DNA of 64,000 nt, from contig JAPNUX010000003.1 in the NCBI GenBank assembly GCA_026626905.1, positions 277,758 to 341,757 on the forward strand, given 5' to 3'. Of this stretch, positions 52,669 to 61,845 are shown piece after piece; the first letter of the stretch is position 1, and each line of letters begins with the position of its first letter. Under the pieces are notes generated by a model. It was given only the letters and a program-made list of their open reading frames with translations, made no database searches and was not told where the DNA came from. Source of the stretch: Desulfurococcus sp. (GTDB taxonomy: Archaea; Thermoproteota; Thermoprotei_A; Sulfolobales; Desulfurococcaceae). A program made the position numbers and the translations under genes.

Positions 52669-53748
52669 ATGAGCGATCCACGTGAGATCCTAGTAGATGA
52701 GTATATAGATGAAACTGTAAGCGCCAGACTCTACAGGTTTCTAGCACAGTTGAGCGGGATTAGGACTCTAGAGGATTTAGCCTTAATGGAGGAGGAGCAT
52801 GCTAAGATACTTGCTGATTTAATGTCGTTGAGGGGCGTCAAGCCTCCTTTAAGAACTCCTTTTAAAGCCTTATTGAAGGAGAAATTCTATAGGCTAATTG
52901 CTAGAGTATTCGGATATAAGCTACCTCTACTTTTAATGGAGAGGTCGGAAGTAGAGGCTATAGTAGGCTACTGGAGTCTTCTAGAAGACCCTAGACTCCA
53001 GGATCACAGGGATAAGATTCTCAGGCTTTTAAGAGATGAAGTAATTCATGAAGCTGAATTATACGTTAGACTCCACGGATACCGGCTTGAAGTCGAGAAC
53101 ATGAAGGATGCAGTTTACGGGATGATAGATGCATTAATAGAGATTGAGGCTGGAGTAATAGGTATTGCGACAGCAACTCAGCCGCTTATAGCTGGAGTAG
53201 CTGGATTAATATCATCGATAGCCGGCTCTCTCAGCATGAGTGTGGGAGCATATCTCTCAACGAAGTCTGAGAATGAAACTACTAGAAGCGATGTCTTAAA
53301 AGAGAAGATTATTGCTGAAGTCGATAAAGCTAGATTCCTCGAGAAAATAAGAGAGGATCTAACTTCAAGGGGATTAACCAGTGAGCAAGCCTCGCTGATA
53401 GTAAAGCTGGCTTCAGAGAACCCGGAACTCCTCAAATACTTTACGTTGAGAGGAGTTCAAGAGGCTTCTCCAGGTAGAGCTGCAATGAGCGCTGGTGTAT
53501 TCTATATGCTAGGAGCGCTAGGGCCGATACTACCGTTCCTCTTAAATCTCCCAGCTTTAATCTCTATTCCTCTCTCGCTAACTCTAACACTAACAGTACT
53601 ATTCCTTCTAACACTATTCGTATCGCTAGTATCAGGGGCACGCCTCCACAAGCTGTTCCTGGAGTACGCTTGGTTAACTCTTCTCGCTACACTAGCAACA
53701 TTCACTATTGGACTACTTGCGAAAGAATACCTTGGATTAGCCTTGTAG
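52669..53748 (+). CDS. Ferritin-like (rubrerythrin) domain fused to VIT1/CCC1 membrane domain
   Basis: A 359-residue protein. The first ~150 residues are a di-iron four-helix domain (ALMEEEHAKILADLM and LRDEVIHEAELYVRLHG supply ExxH motifs). The rest is a VIT1 domain: YGMIDALIEIEAGVIGIATA, SIAGSLSMSVGAYLSTKSE, a cytosolic helical insert and three more helices. The bacterial counterpart MbfA exports iron and lowers peroxide stress. An iron or manganese exporter with its own ferroxidase site is likely. It has its own ATG and lies near a metal P-type ATPase. Confidence 0.85.
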   Translation: MSDPREILVDEYIDETVSARLYRFLAQLSGIRTLEDLALMEEEHAKILADLMSLRGVKPPLRTPFKALLKEKFYRLIARVFGYKLPLLLMERSEVEAIVGYWSLLEDPRLQDHRDKILRLLRDEVIHEAELYVRLHGYRLEVENMKDAVYGMIDALIEIEAGVIGIATATQPLIAGVAGLISSIAGSLSMSVGAYLSTKSENETTRSDVLKEKIIAEVDKARFLEKIREDLTSRGLTSEQASLIVKLASENPELLKYFTLRGVQEASPGRAAMSAGVFYMLGALGPILPFLLNLPALISIPLSLTLTLTVLFLLTLFVSLVSGARLHKLFLEYAWLTLLATLATFTIGLLAKEYLGLAL

Positions 53749-53904
53749 ACTACCTGGATACACTGGTGCCTGCAATTCACTGCTGAAGCTTGTGATTGCT
53801 CGCGGCATTCCAGCTAGGAGGCTTTATTCTAATATTACGAATCCTAGTAAATATTATTCCTGCTGAGTACTCATATATCAAGTGTTCTACGAGCGTGAGC
53901 ATAA

Positions 53905-56598
53905 ATGAGCCTGGCTGAGGATGTTAAATGGCATTCACTAGAGTTAAGCGAGGTCTTCGAGAAGCTGAAGACTGAGCCTAAGGGACTGTCCAGCGAGGAG
54001 GCTGCAAGGAGGTTAGGGGAGTATGGCTTCAACGAGATAGTTGTAGAGGAGAAGGTATCACCCTGGATGCTGCTGCTGGGGCAATTCAAAAGCCCGTTAA
54101 TCATTCTACTACTATTCGCTACTGGATTATCCATGGTTATCGGTGAACTAATTGATGCCATTGTCATCATAGCGATAGTAATAGCTAGCGCTGTGCTAGG
54201 CTTCTACCAGGAGTATAGGGCTGAGCGTGCTCTCGAAGCCCTCAAGAAGATGACTGCACCGGTAGCTCGAGTTCTACGTGACGGGAAGATCACTGTAGTT
54301 AAAGCCAGGGAAGTAGTACCAGGCGACATACTCCTCCTCGAAGCAGGTGATAGAGTTGCAGCTGATGCCCGCCTAATAGAATCCGTGAGCTTGAAGGTAG
54401 ATGAATCTTCTCTAACTGGTGAATCATATAGCGTCGAGAAAATCGTGGGGAAGCTACCGCCTGAAACCCCGTTAGCTGATAGGGTAAACATGGTCTTCGC
54501 TGGAACAGTTGTAACGTATGGTAAAGGGAAGGCTGTAGTTGTTGCAACAGGTGCCAGAACCGAGCTAGGTAAGATAGCTGAGGAGATTAGAGGAGCCGAG
54601 GAGAAGAAGACTCCACTTGAGCTTAGAATGGAGCAGATAGGGAAGCTTCTCGCAGTGTTAAGCCTTAGTGTAGCCGCGATAGTAGCATCCATAGGGGTCT
54701 TCGTCTGGGGCTACGATCCATTCGACATGGTGTTCTGGGCGATAAGTCTAGCTGTCGCGGCAGTACCAGAAGCACTCCCAGCAGTAGTGACAAGTACTCT
54801 AGCTATTGGAATGTATAGAATGGCGAAGAGAAATGCTATTGTGACGAGACTCCCCGCTGTTGAAACCCTTGGTTCAGCAACCTACATATGCTCAGATAAA
54901 ACAGGCACCATGACTAAAGGCGAGATGACCGCCCGTAAAATATATGTTTCAGGCAGGATACTAGAGGTCACAGGATCAGGGTACGAGCCTAGTGGTGAAA
55001 TACTTGACGGTGAGAGAAGAGTAGATATCGCTGGGTTCAAGGAGCTAGAACTCCTACTGCTTGCTGGAGTATTAAACAACGATGCGAGAATAGTAGTGGA
55101 GAATAATAGGAGGATGATCATAGGGGATACAACAGAAGGTGCCTTACTAGTACTCGCAGAGAAAGCCGGCTTAGATGTAGAGAGGATTAGAGAAGCCTAC
55201 CCAAGAGTAGGCGAGGTACCATTCTCCTCGGAGAGAAAACGGATGAGCACTTACCATAAAATGCCTAGCGGCGAATACTATATATTCGTGAAGGGAGCAC
55301 CTGAAATCATACTAGGCTTCTCTAAGTACGTGATGAGAAATGGTGTTATCGAAGAGTTAACCGAGAGCAGTAAAGCAGAAATAGCTAGAGTCAACGAGGA
55401 GCTCGCTTCACAGGGATACAGGAACCTGGCAATCGCCTTCCGGCGGGTGAGCGCAGAGGAAGCCAGCTCCCCGAGCGAAGCCCACGAGAACAACCTAGTA
55501 TTCCTCGGGTTAGTAGGGCTTATGGACCCCCCGAGGCCGGAAGTAAAGGAGGCTATCAAGGAGTGCAAGAAAGCAGGTATATCAGTGGCAATGATAACCG
55601 GCGACCACAAGCTTACAGCTGTAGCCATAGCTAGAGAACTCGGATTATACAATGAAGGAGATGAAGTACTAACAGGCGCCGAGTTAGAGTCTATGAGCTT
55701 CGAGGAACTAGTTGAGAAGGCTGAAAATATAAGAGTCTATGCTAGAGTCTCCCCAGAGCACAAGCTCAAGATAGTTAAAGCGTTAAAGAAGAAAGGACAC
55801 GTTGTCGCTATGACCGGCGATGGTGTTAATGACGCTCCTGCTCTTAAAGCAGCTGACATAGGAGTGGCAATGGGTATCACTGGGACAGAAGTCGCTAAAG
55901 AGGCAGCTGACATGATACTAGCAGACGATAACTTCGCGACGATAGTAGCTGCAGTCAGAGAAGGAAGAGTTATATTTGAGAATATACGCAAGTACCTAGC
56001 CTACCTCCTTAGCTGCAATATAGCGGAGATAGTAGTCCCATTACTAGCGGCATTCCTCAAACTACCCCTCCCATTCTACGCTATACACTACCTTTGGATA
56101 AACCTAGTGACCGACGGGCTACCAGCACTAGCTCTCGGGGTAGACCCGGCTGAGCCGGATATAATGGAGAGGCCGCCGCGTAGACTGGACTCACCGGTAT
56201 TCTCGAAACGTGAAGTATTCATGTACCTGGTATTCCTTCCACTACTACTTAGTGTTCTCTTGACAACAAGCTTCCACTTCAGTCTCAACGTGATGGGGGA
56301 GAATGAGGCTGAGGCAAGGGCAACAGTATTCACCTCGATTATTGTAACAGAGCTTCTAATAGCCCTCTCAGCAAGAAGTCTAAGACATCCAGCAGTGAAA
56401 GTAGGGATCTTCAAGAACAAGTATCTAACGCTATCAGTAGTAGCCTCGCTAATACTACAGCTGATAATACTTTACACACCACAGCTGGCATCACTATTTA
56501 AGATAGCTCCTCCAATACTCAGCGACTGGCTGATAGCATCTACCGTAGCCCTCATAACATTCGCTAGCATTGAGATACTCAAATACGTTTACGAGTAA
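53905..56598 (+). CDS. P2A-type cation-transporting ATPase (calcium-type)
   Basis: An 897-residue P-type ATPase with N-terminal cation-ATPase domain, ten helices, actuator motif SLTGES, phosphorylation site ICSDKTGTMT (D331), nucleotide motif FVKGAPE, and hinge TGDGVNDAPALKAADIG. Helix 4 reads AVPEALPAVV (PEALP; PEGLP is usual in Ca pumps). Helix 6 reads NLVTDGLPALALG, which fits Ca or Mn transport. The N-terminal start ELSEVFEKLKTEPKGLSSEE is typical of SERCA/PMR1 relatives. Substrate is inferred to be Ca2+ (or Mn2+). The ATG start is unambiguous. Confidence 0.93.
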   Translation: MSLAEDVKWHSLELSEVFEKLKTEPKGLSSEEAARRLGEYGFNEIVVEEKVSPWMLLLGQFKSPLIILLLFATGLSMVIGELIDAIVIIAIVIASAVLGFYQEYRAERALEALKKMTAPVARVLRDGKITVVKAREVVPGDILLLEAGDRVAADARLIESVSLKVDESSLTGESYSVEKIVGKLPPETPLADRVNMVFAGTVVTYGKGKAVVVATGARTELGKIAEEIRGAEEKKTPLELRMEQIGKLLAVLSLSVAAIVASIGVFVWGYDPFDMVFWAISLAVAAVPEALPAVVTSTLAIGMYRMAKRNAIVTRLPAVETLGSATYICSDKTGTMTKGEMTARKIYVSGRILEVTGSGYEPSGEILDGERRVDIAGFKELELLLLAGVLNNDARIVVENNRRMIIGDTTEGALLVLAEKAGLDVERIREAYPRVGEVPFSSERKRMSTYHKMPSGEYYIFVKGAPEIILGFSKYVMRNGVIEELTESSKAEIARVNEELASQGYRNLAIAFRRVSAEEASSPSEAHENNLVFLGLVGLMDPPRPEVKEAIKECKKAGISVAMITGDHKLTAVAIARELGLYNEGDEVLTGAELESMSFEELVEKAENIRVYARVSPEHKLKIVKALKKKGHVVAMTGDGVNDAPALKAADIGVAMGITGTEVAKEAADMILADDNFATIVAAVREGRVIFENIRKYLAYLLSCNIAEIVVPLLAAFLKLPLPFYAIHYLWINLVTDGLPALALGVDPAEPDIMERPPRRLDSPVFSKREVFMYLVFLPLLLSVLLTTSFHFSLNVMGENEAEARATVFTSIIVTELLIALSARSLRHPAVKVGIFKNKYLTLSVVASLILQLIILYTPQLASLFKIAPPILSDWLIASTVALITFASIEILKYVYE

Positions 56599-56684
56599 AC
56601 TATAATCAGTAGCTGGTAGTACCTCAATGATTTTAATTAATTTGATTTTTATTAAGGTCTCGGCTACATAGTACAGTCAGGGCT

Positions 56685-57401
56685 ATGCTCGAGTCCCGCA
56701 ACTATCTCTCACTCGAGGATTTTACAAGGAGTAGGAAGCTCCCGGATATCAAGGTCTTCCAGCTCTTAGAATCTTATAGTATTCCCATTGCACCATACGG
56801 TTTCGCTAGAACTCCGGAGGAAGCTGTTAAAGTAGCAGATAACCTTGGCTACCCAGTTGTAGTTAAGATTATTTCACTTGATATAACACATAAGAGTGAT
56901 GTAGGCGGAGTAGTGTTGGGATTGAATAGTGGTAGCGAAGTATACCATGCTGTTGTGGATATGGCTAGGAGAATTAGGGAGAAAGTTCTCCATGCAAGAA
57001 TAGAAGGCTTCTTAATCCAGAAGCAAATGCCTCCCGGTGTTGAGGTCATAATTGGCGCTCTGAACGATAGAACTTTCGGAGGAATAGTAATGCTGGGGTT
57101 AGGTGGAGTGTTCACGGAAGTTCTAAGAGATGTAACCTTCAGGGTTGCACCAGTATCGAGTAGTGAGGCACTAGAAATGATCAATGAGCTCAAAGCCTCG
57201 AGAGTCTTCGAAGGCTATAGGGGCTTGAAGCCTGTGAACAAGCAGGCTTTAGCCGATGTAATCGTAAAAGTATCAAAGCTTATACTTGAAAACCCCTGGA
57301 TAGAATCCATGGATTTAAACCCTGTGATAGCATACCCTGATAGCGCAGTGGTAGTTGATGCAAGAATAATCTTAAAACCTGCTGCTCAGCCTAGCCCTTA
57401 A
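56685..57401 (+). CDS. ADP-forming acyl-CoA synthetase, beta subunit
   Basis: A 238-residue ATP-grasp subunit of the archaeal ADP-forming acetyl-/acyl-CoA synthetase, which yields ATP by substrate-level phosphorylation from acyl-CoA made in peptide or sugar fermentation. It has YPVVVKIISLDITHKSDVGG with the phosphohistidine-contacting region, EVIIGALNDRTFGGIVMLGL and ESMDLNPVIAYPDSAVVVDA. The usual size is ~230. The alpha subunit gene is not adjacent and must lie elsewhere, as often in archaea. No clear regulatory feature is seen apart from AT-rich upstream DNA. Confidence 0.9.
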   Translation: MLESRNYLSLEDFTRSRKLPDIKVFQLLESYSIPIAPYGFARTPEEAVKVADNLGYPVVVKIISLDITHKSDVGGVVLGLNSGSEVYHAVVDMARRIREKVLHARIEGFLIQKQMPPGVEVIIGALNDRTFGGIVMLGLGGVFTEVLRDVTFRVAPVSSSEALEMINELKASRVFEGYRGLKPVNKQALADVIVKVSKLILENPWIESMDLNPVIAYPDSAVVVDARIILKPAAQPSP

Positions 57402-57526
57402 CAGTATCCCGGCAGTATTAGAAGTCGAGACTACGTGCCTTCTGCTACTACTTAATTCTTCCACTAACTCAATACGAATTCTTATTCGAAAGGGAGTGAA
57501 GAGAAGTAGATGGTAGAGGGGTTGAA

Positions 57527-58486
57527 ATGGCTAAGTGTAGAAAGTGTGGGAGAGAAGCCGAGTACAAGGTTTCATTCGGCAAGTTATGGTTCTGTAGAGA
57601 GCACTTCATAGAGTACTTTGAGAAGAGGGTCATTGAAACCATTAGAAGATTTAAGATGGTTAAGCCGGGGGATAAAGTGGCTGTTGCTGTATCAGGTGGC
57701 GTGGATAGCATGAGTCTTCTCGCAGTGCTTACCAGGCGTAGAGAGGAGTTAGGTTTAGAGAGGATTACAGGATTACACTTGAACTTCGGGATTAACGGTT
57801 TCAGCGATATACTTGAGGGAAGAGTGAAGGAGTACTGTAGCTTAATGAATGTTCAATGTAGTATTCTAAGGCTGAGAGACCTCATTGGTGTATCTCTACC
57901 AGAGCTTGCGTTGAAAGCTAGAAGGCCTCCTTGTAGTGTCTGCGGGCTCGTGAAGAGATACGTTTTCACAGCTTTCGCTTGGAGGAACGGGTTTACAGCA
58001 CTGTTCACAGGGCATCATCTAGATGATATCGTAGTATACATGCTTAAAGACATATATACAGGGGACTTCAAATCGCTTGCAAGCCTTAAACCTCTCCAGC
58101 GTTTAGATGACCTACCGGTTAAAGCCAAGCCCCTAATACTAGTATCTAAAAGCGATATTGAGACTTATGCCAGGTTATCCGGGGTACCATACATCGAGGT
58201 AAACTGCCCCTTTAAGCATAAGAGTGATGTCGAGAAGAGCATTGAAGACTTCATAGCGAGCCTACAAGCTTTAAATCCTGCTGCAAAACTCACAGTATTC
58301 TCCAGTATCATTAAGCTTATCGAGGACTACATTGAACCAAAAGAGTCCTCTAACCTCCTTAAATGTGAGGTTTGCGGTATGCCCTCATCGAGCAGGGAGT
58401 GCAGTTTCTGCAGGATGACTAGAAGGACTCTAGGGGTTAGCATGGGTCCTAGAGTACTCGAGAAGGTAAGAGTATATAGCTTATAG
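57527..58486 (+). CDS. TtuA/Ncs6-type tRNA thiolase
   Basis: Adds sulfur to tRNA uridines (2-thioU34 or 54). The 319-residue protein has an N-terminal zinc finger (CRKCGREAEYK...CREH), PP-loop AVSGGVDSMS at ~55-64, catalytic/Fe-S Cys pair C136 and C139 in RPPCSVCGLVKRY, FTGHHLDD, and a C-terminal zinc ribbon (CEVCGMPSSSRECSFC). This is the TtuA/TtcA-II group. Archaeal paralogues serve U34 or U54, so the target is unresolved. GGGG precedes the ATG. It overlaps the convergent nitrilase by 6 bp. Confidence 0.9.
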   Translation: MAKCRKCGREAEYKVSFGKLWFCREHFIEYFEKRVIETIRRFKMVKPGDKVAVAVSGGVDSMSLLAVLTRRREELGLERITGLHLNFGINGFSDILEGRVKEYCSLMNVQCSILRLRDLIGVSLPELALKARRPPCSVCGLVKRYVFTAFAWRNGFTALFTGHHLDDIVVYMLKDIYTGDFKSLASLKPLQRLDDLPVKAKPLILVSKSDIETYARLSGVPYIEVNCPFKHKSDVEKSIEDFIASLQALNPAAKLTVFSSIIKLIEDYIEPKESSNLLKCEVCGMPSSSRECSFCRMTRRTLGVSMGPRVLEKVRVYSL

Positions 58487-59299
58487 CTCTATATGTCTTA
58501 TCTCCCATCTAGCTTTAGCTTGAGCTACCACGGGAAGCGTTCTTCTAACCTCGTTCACCACGTCTGTCTCAACCCTGTACTCTACGTAAGCCTCCTTCCA
58601 GCCTAGATCAAGCTCTCTGTACCCCCATGGATTGAAGACGCCGCTTCTCCCAGCAAACATGTCGTCAACTTGATCCACGAGGATCAAGTATACTGTGTTC
58701 TCATGGGCCCTCACACTTGCAAGCTTATCGAGTATTTCCTCCTTATAGGGGCCTCTAACCCATCCTGCCTGAGCTACTATAACATCACTTCCCATTAAGC
58801 TGTAGACTCTGTACAACTCTGGGAATCTTAAATCATAGCATATTGTGAAGCCTATCTTAACACCCTCTATGGAAAGTATTCTACCAGGCCCCTTACCCGG
58901 CTTGAAGAAGCTTGACTCTCTAAAGCCGTAGGCGTCGAAGAGATGCATTTTACTGTAGACTGGTATAGCGTCGCCTTTATCAGTTAGAATGATACTCGTG
59001 CTCAGGGTTAACGGAGGGGTATCTGTTCTCTCAATGAAGTGGGCTAGTATAAAGACACCTAGCTCACCAGCTAGCTTTGAAAGCTCCATTAGATACTTGC
59101 TTGATACAGGTGTTTCAGAGTAATTGTAGACCACGGCAGGATCAGCTATCCTAAATGGATTCAGCATGCTATACTCGGGGAGGATTATTATGTCAGCCTC
59201 CTTATAGTTTCTCTTTACGATCTCAACAGTTTTTCTAGCATTATCTAAGGGTAGCCCTGGAAATCCTGCTTGAAGCAATCCTACTGTGAGTGCCGTCAT
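58481..59299 (-). CDS. Nitrilase-superfamily amidohydrolase
   Basis: A ~272-residue carbon-nitrogen hydrolase. The catalytic triad is visible: Glu in IILPEYSML (~42), Lys in YSKMHLFDAY (~118) and Cys in TICYDLRFPELY (~154). The fold fits omega-amidase/N-carbamoyl amidase relatives; the natural amide is unknown. ATG 59299 is preferred over the in-frame GTG just before it. It is divergent from the following unassigned gene. Confidence 0.88.
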   Translation of the reverse strand: MTALTVGLLQAGFPGLPLDNARKTVEIVKRNYKEADIIILPEYSMLNPFRIADPAVVYNYSETPVSSKYLMELSKLAGELGVFILAHFIERTDTPPLTLSTSIILTDKGDAIPVYSKMHLFDAYGFRESSFFKPGKGPGRILSIEGVKIGFTICYDLRFPELYRVYSLMGSDVIVAQAGWVRGPYKEEILDKLASVRAHENTVYLILVDQVDDMFAGRSGVFNPWGYRELDLGWKEAYVEYRVETDVVNEVRRTLPVVAQAKARWEIRHIEL

Positions 59300-59376
59300 C
59301 ACAGCCCCGTTTGAATAATGTATTAGGAAAGATATTTAACAAATCAGGCTCGATATTAATACACTGGTGTTCTATA

Positions 59377-59820
59377 ATGTACATTCTTCCAAGACTCATA
59401 GACGTAAACGCCAAGGCTTCAATACTAAGACAGCATAAGAAGCTGCTTATCATGAGTAGATGCATTGAAACCGAGCATAGAGAGATAGTCGAGGAGATGT
59501 CTAGTAAAGGCTACGCGATTCTAACAGCCTGCCCGGAAGCAGAGCATGTTAACATGCTAGGCTTTAAGCTAGCTGGAATACTAGCTAGAGGAGACTTTGA
59601 AGAGATAGCTGTTTTAACTGTGGATGGAAGCCTCCACTGTACTCAACTCCACTGGATGCTTGAGGAGGTGTGTAAGATAGCTGGGAGATGCCCTGCTCAA
59701 AGACACATGGTGGTGTATAAGGGGAGGGTATACGAGGTGAGCTCTGAGGCTGTCAAGACAAGCAGGTTTCTCTATAAGGTTGAGAAACTACTGGGTTCAG
59801 GCATCCGGAGTGAGAGTTGA
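59377..59820 (+). CDS. Cys/His-rich conserved protein, function unknown
   Basis: A ~147-residue protein with an unusual set of Cys and His: SRCIETEHRE, TACPEAEHVNM, DGSLHCTQLHWMLEEVC and GRCPAQRHMV. These could bind a metal or an Fe-S cluster. I recognise no family with confidence. ATG 59377 has GGTGTTC upstream; the longer open frame from 59290 overlaps the nitrilase promoter and is rejected. Its end converges with the MoeA fusion gene with a 1-bp gap. Confidence 0.6.
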   Translation: MYILPRLIDVNAKASILRQHKKLLIMSRCIETEHREIVEEMSSKGYAILTACPEAEHVNMLGFKLAGILARGDFEEIAVLTVDGSLHCTQLHWMLEEVCKIAGRCPAQRHMVVYKGRVYEVSSEAVKTSRFLYKVEKLLGSGIRSES

Positions 59821-59821
59821 A

Positions 59822-61780
59822 TTATACTGGCTCCCCTATATCCGCGGGGATCCTGTAGTAGCCTTTATACCTCATTGATCTCTCCACTAGCTCCGTGTTC
59901 TTTAACACCCTGATAAACTCCTCTACACTAGTCTTCCTTAATCTATCCTTGGGTACCAGGAAATCGTACTGCTCCCATGTTAACGGTATGAAGTCTAAAC
60001 TGAACATTTCAGCTACGTAGCCTGAAGCAATGCCAGCGTCAGCTCTACCCTGTTTAACGGCTAGTGCTACAGCTGTATGCGTTTTAACTTCATACGTGTA
60101 CCCGTTTACAACTCTACTTGGGTCTGCTTCTACTCCTTTTTCAGCTAGAAGCTTCTTCAGCATGTAGTCAAGGTATACTCTTACACCTGATCCTTTAACT
60201 CTATTTACAATTCTCACATCACTTCTAAGAAGATCCTCTATGCTACTAATTCTCTTAGGATTACCCTTTGCTACCACTAACCCTATTAGTCTATCGAACC
60301 CCCTGATTAATACAGCCTTACTCTCTAGGTTAAACCGCTTGAGAAATGGCTTATTGTACACCATGCTCTCCTCGTCGAGGAGGTGTGTGGGGGCTATGTC
60401 AGCTTCACCACGGGCTACGGCACGCCATCCAGCAAGACTACCTACATTCAGTATCCTACTATTGTATGCTAGTCCAGCCTCCCTTAGTATATCCATTAAG
60501 AGGGGGTCGTTGCTCCCAATAATGTTGAGTCTACTTGATACCTCGACAGGTTTAAACAAGTATACTTTAACCCTAGATCCAGCTTCAACTAAATCCAAGT
60601 CCTCGGGGAGCTCGATGTACCCGTCACTGTATACTAGTGAAGCAATACTCCCGCTGCTAAAAGATACAGGGTAAGCTGCATACCCTCGAGGGCCTTCTAC
60701 GAGTGATACAGGGATCAACCAAGCTTTACCAACCTGCTTTCTAATTCTCATGGGGAGCACGGCATCCGCTATAGGTTCAATCTCTCTTACTCCTGTCATG
60801 CGGGCTACTATAGGTTTAACCACTCCTCGTAGTATCATGTAGCATGAGAGAGGGAATCCAGGGAGTCCTATAAGGAGTTTACCATTAGATGTTAGAGCAA
60901 TAACAGTAGGTTTACCCGGCTTAGTCTTCAAGCCGTGAACTAGCACTTCACCCAAGTCCTCGAAGACTCTGTATACCAGGTCCCCTAGCCCGGCACTAGT
61001 TCCTCCGCTAGTTAAAACTAGATCATACTCATTTATGCTCTTCTCGATCTCCTCTCTCACTATACTGTAGTCGTCTGGGAGAAGCCCTTTGAACACAGCG
61101 TCTACGCCAAGCTCTCTCAGGTAGGATGTGATTAGTCTTCCATTAACATCGTAGACTTTACCGAGAGTTAAAGGAAAGCCGGGCTCGGTAATCTCCACGC
61201 CGGTTGAGTACACAGCTGCCTTCGGCTTCACGTATACCTTAACTTTTTTAACTCCTAGCCCTGAAAGCACAGCTATATGCTCGTGGCTTAGCTTAGTGCC
61301 CTTTAAGAGCACGAGGTCTCCTGCTGATATATCGCTTCCAGCAGTAGATATGTTCTCACCGGGGCTTACACTTCTATATACTTTGAGACTCTCACCACTT
61401 CTCTCAACGTGCTCCTCAATCACGATAGAATCGCATTCTCTAGGTATGACTGCACCAGTAGCAATCTCTACAGCTTTACCCTGACTGCACGCTACTGAAG
61501 GCTCCTCACCAACTCCTATAAATCCTACTACCCTGAGGACTACAGGTGAGAGTTCGTCAGCCCACTCAACATCAATACTTCTCACAGCGTAACCGTCTAC
61601 TTCACTTCTATCAAAAGGAGGATAGTCGAGTGGGGCATAGATGTCTTCAGCGAGGATTCTACCGGCAGCATCCAGTAAATCTATTTCCTCGACGCCTTTT
61701 GGAGCTGGTTTAACCTTCTCTTCAACTAATCTAACAGCATCCTTGATCGATAGGAGCTCATGGAATATCTTCCTGGACAT
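59822..61780 (-). CDS. moeA: Molybdopterin molybdotransferase MoeA fused to periplasmic-binding-like domain
   Basis: A ~652-residue protein. Residues 1 to ~405 are MoeA, which inserts Mo or W into molybdopterin: PLDYPPFDRSEVDGYAVRS, ATGAVIPRECDSIVIEEHVE, LTSGGTSAGLGDLV and IGLPGFPLSCY. The C-terminal ~230 residues (SRLNIIGSNDPLLMDILREA, then ADIAPTHLLDEES) are a type II solute-binding fold like that of molybdate/tungstate-sensing proteins. The fusion recurs in archaea; the sensor may bind the metal oxyanion. ATG 61780 has AAAGGTGG upstream. It is divergent from Hel308. Confidence 0.9.
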   Translation of the reverse strand: MSRKIFHELLSIKDAVRLVEEKVKPAPKGVEEIDLLDAAGRILAEDIYAPLDYPPFDRSEVDGYAVRSIDVEWADELSPVVLRVVGFIGVGEEPSVACSQGKAVEIATGAVIPRECDSIVIEEHVERSGESLKVYRSVSPGENISTAGSDISAGDLVLLKGTKLSHEHIAVLSGLGVKKVKVYVKPKAAVYSTGVEITEPGFPLTLGKVYDVNGRLITSYLRELGVDAVFKGLLPDDYSIVREEIEKSINEYDLVLTSGGTSAGLGDLVYRVFEDLGEVLVHGLKTKPGKPTVIALTSNGKLLIGLPGFPLSCYMILRGVVKPIVARMTGVREIEPIADAVLPMRIRKQVGKAWLIPVSLVEGPRGYAAYPVSFSSGSIASLVYSDGYIELPEDLDLVEAGSRVKVYLFKPVEVSSRLNIIGSNDPLLMDILREAGLAYNSRILNVGSLAGWRAVARGEADIAPTHLLDEESMVYNKPFLKRFNLESKAVLIRGFDRLIGLVVAKGNPKRISSIEDLLRSDVRIVNRVKGSGVRVYLDYMLKKLLAEKGVEADPSRVVNGYTYEVKTHTAVALAVKQGRADAGIASGYVAEMFSLDFIPLTWEQYDFLVPKDRLRKTSVEEFIRVLKNTELVERSMRYKGYYRIPADIGEPV

Positions 61781-61845
61781 TCCAGCCACCTTTCTCAACC
61801 TAAATATCTAGCTTATTAATTAAATACGTGGTGAGCGGGGGGTAC

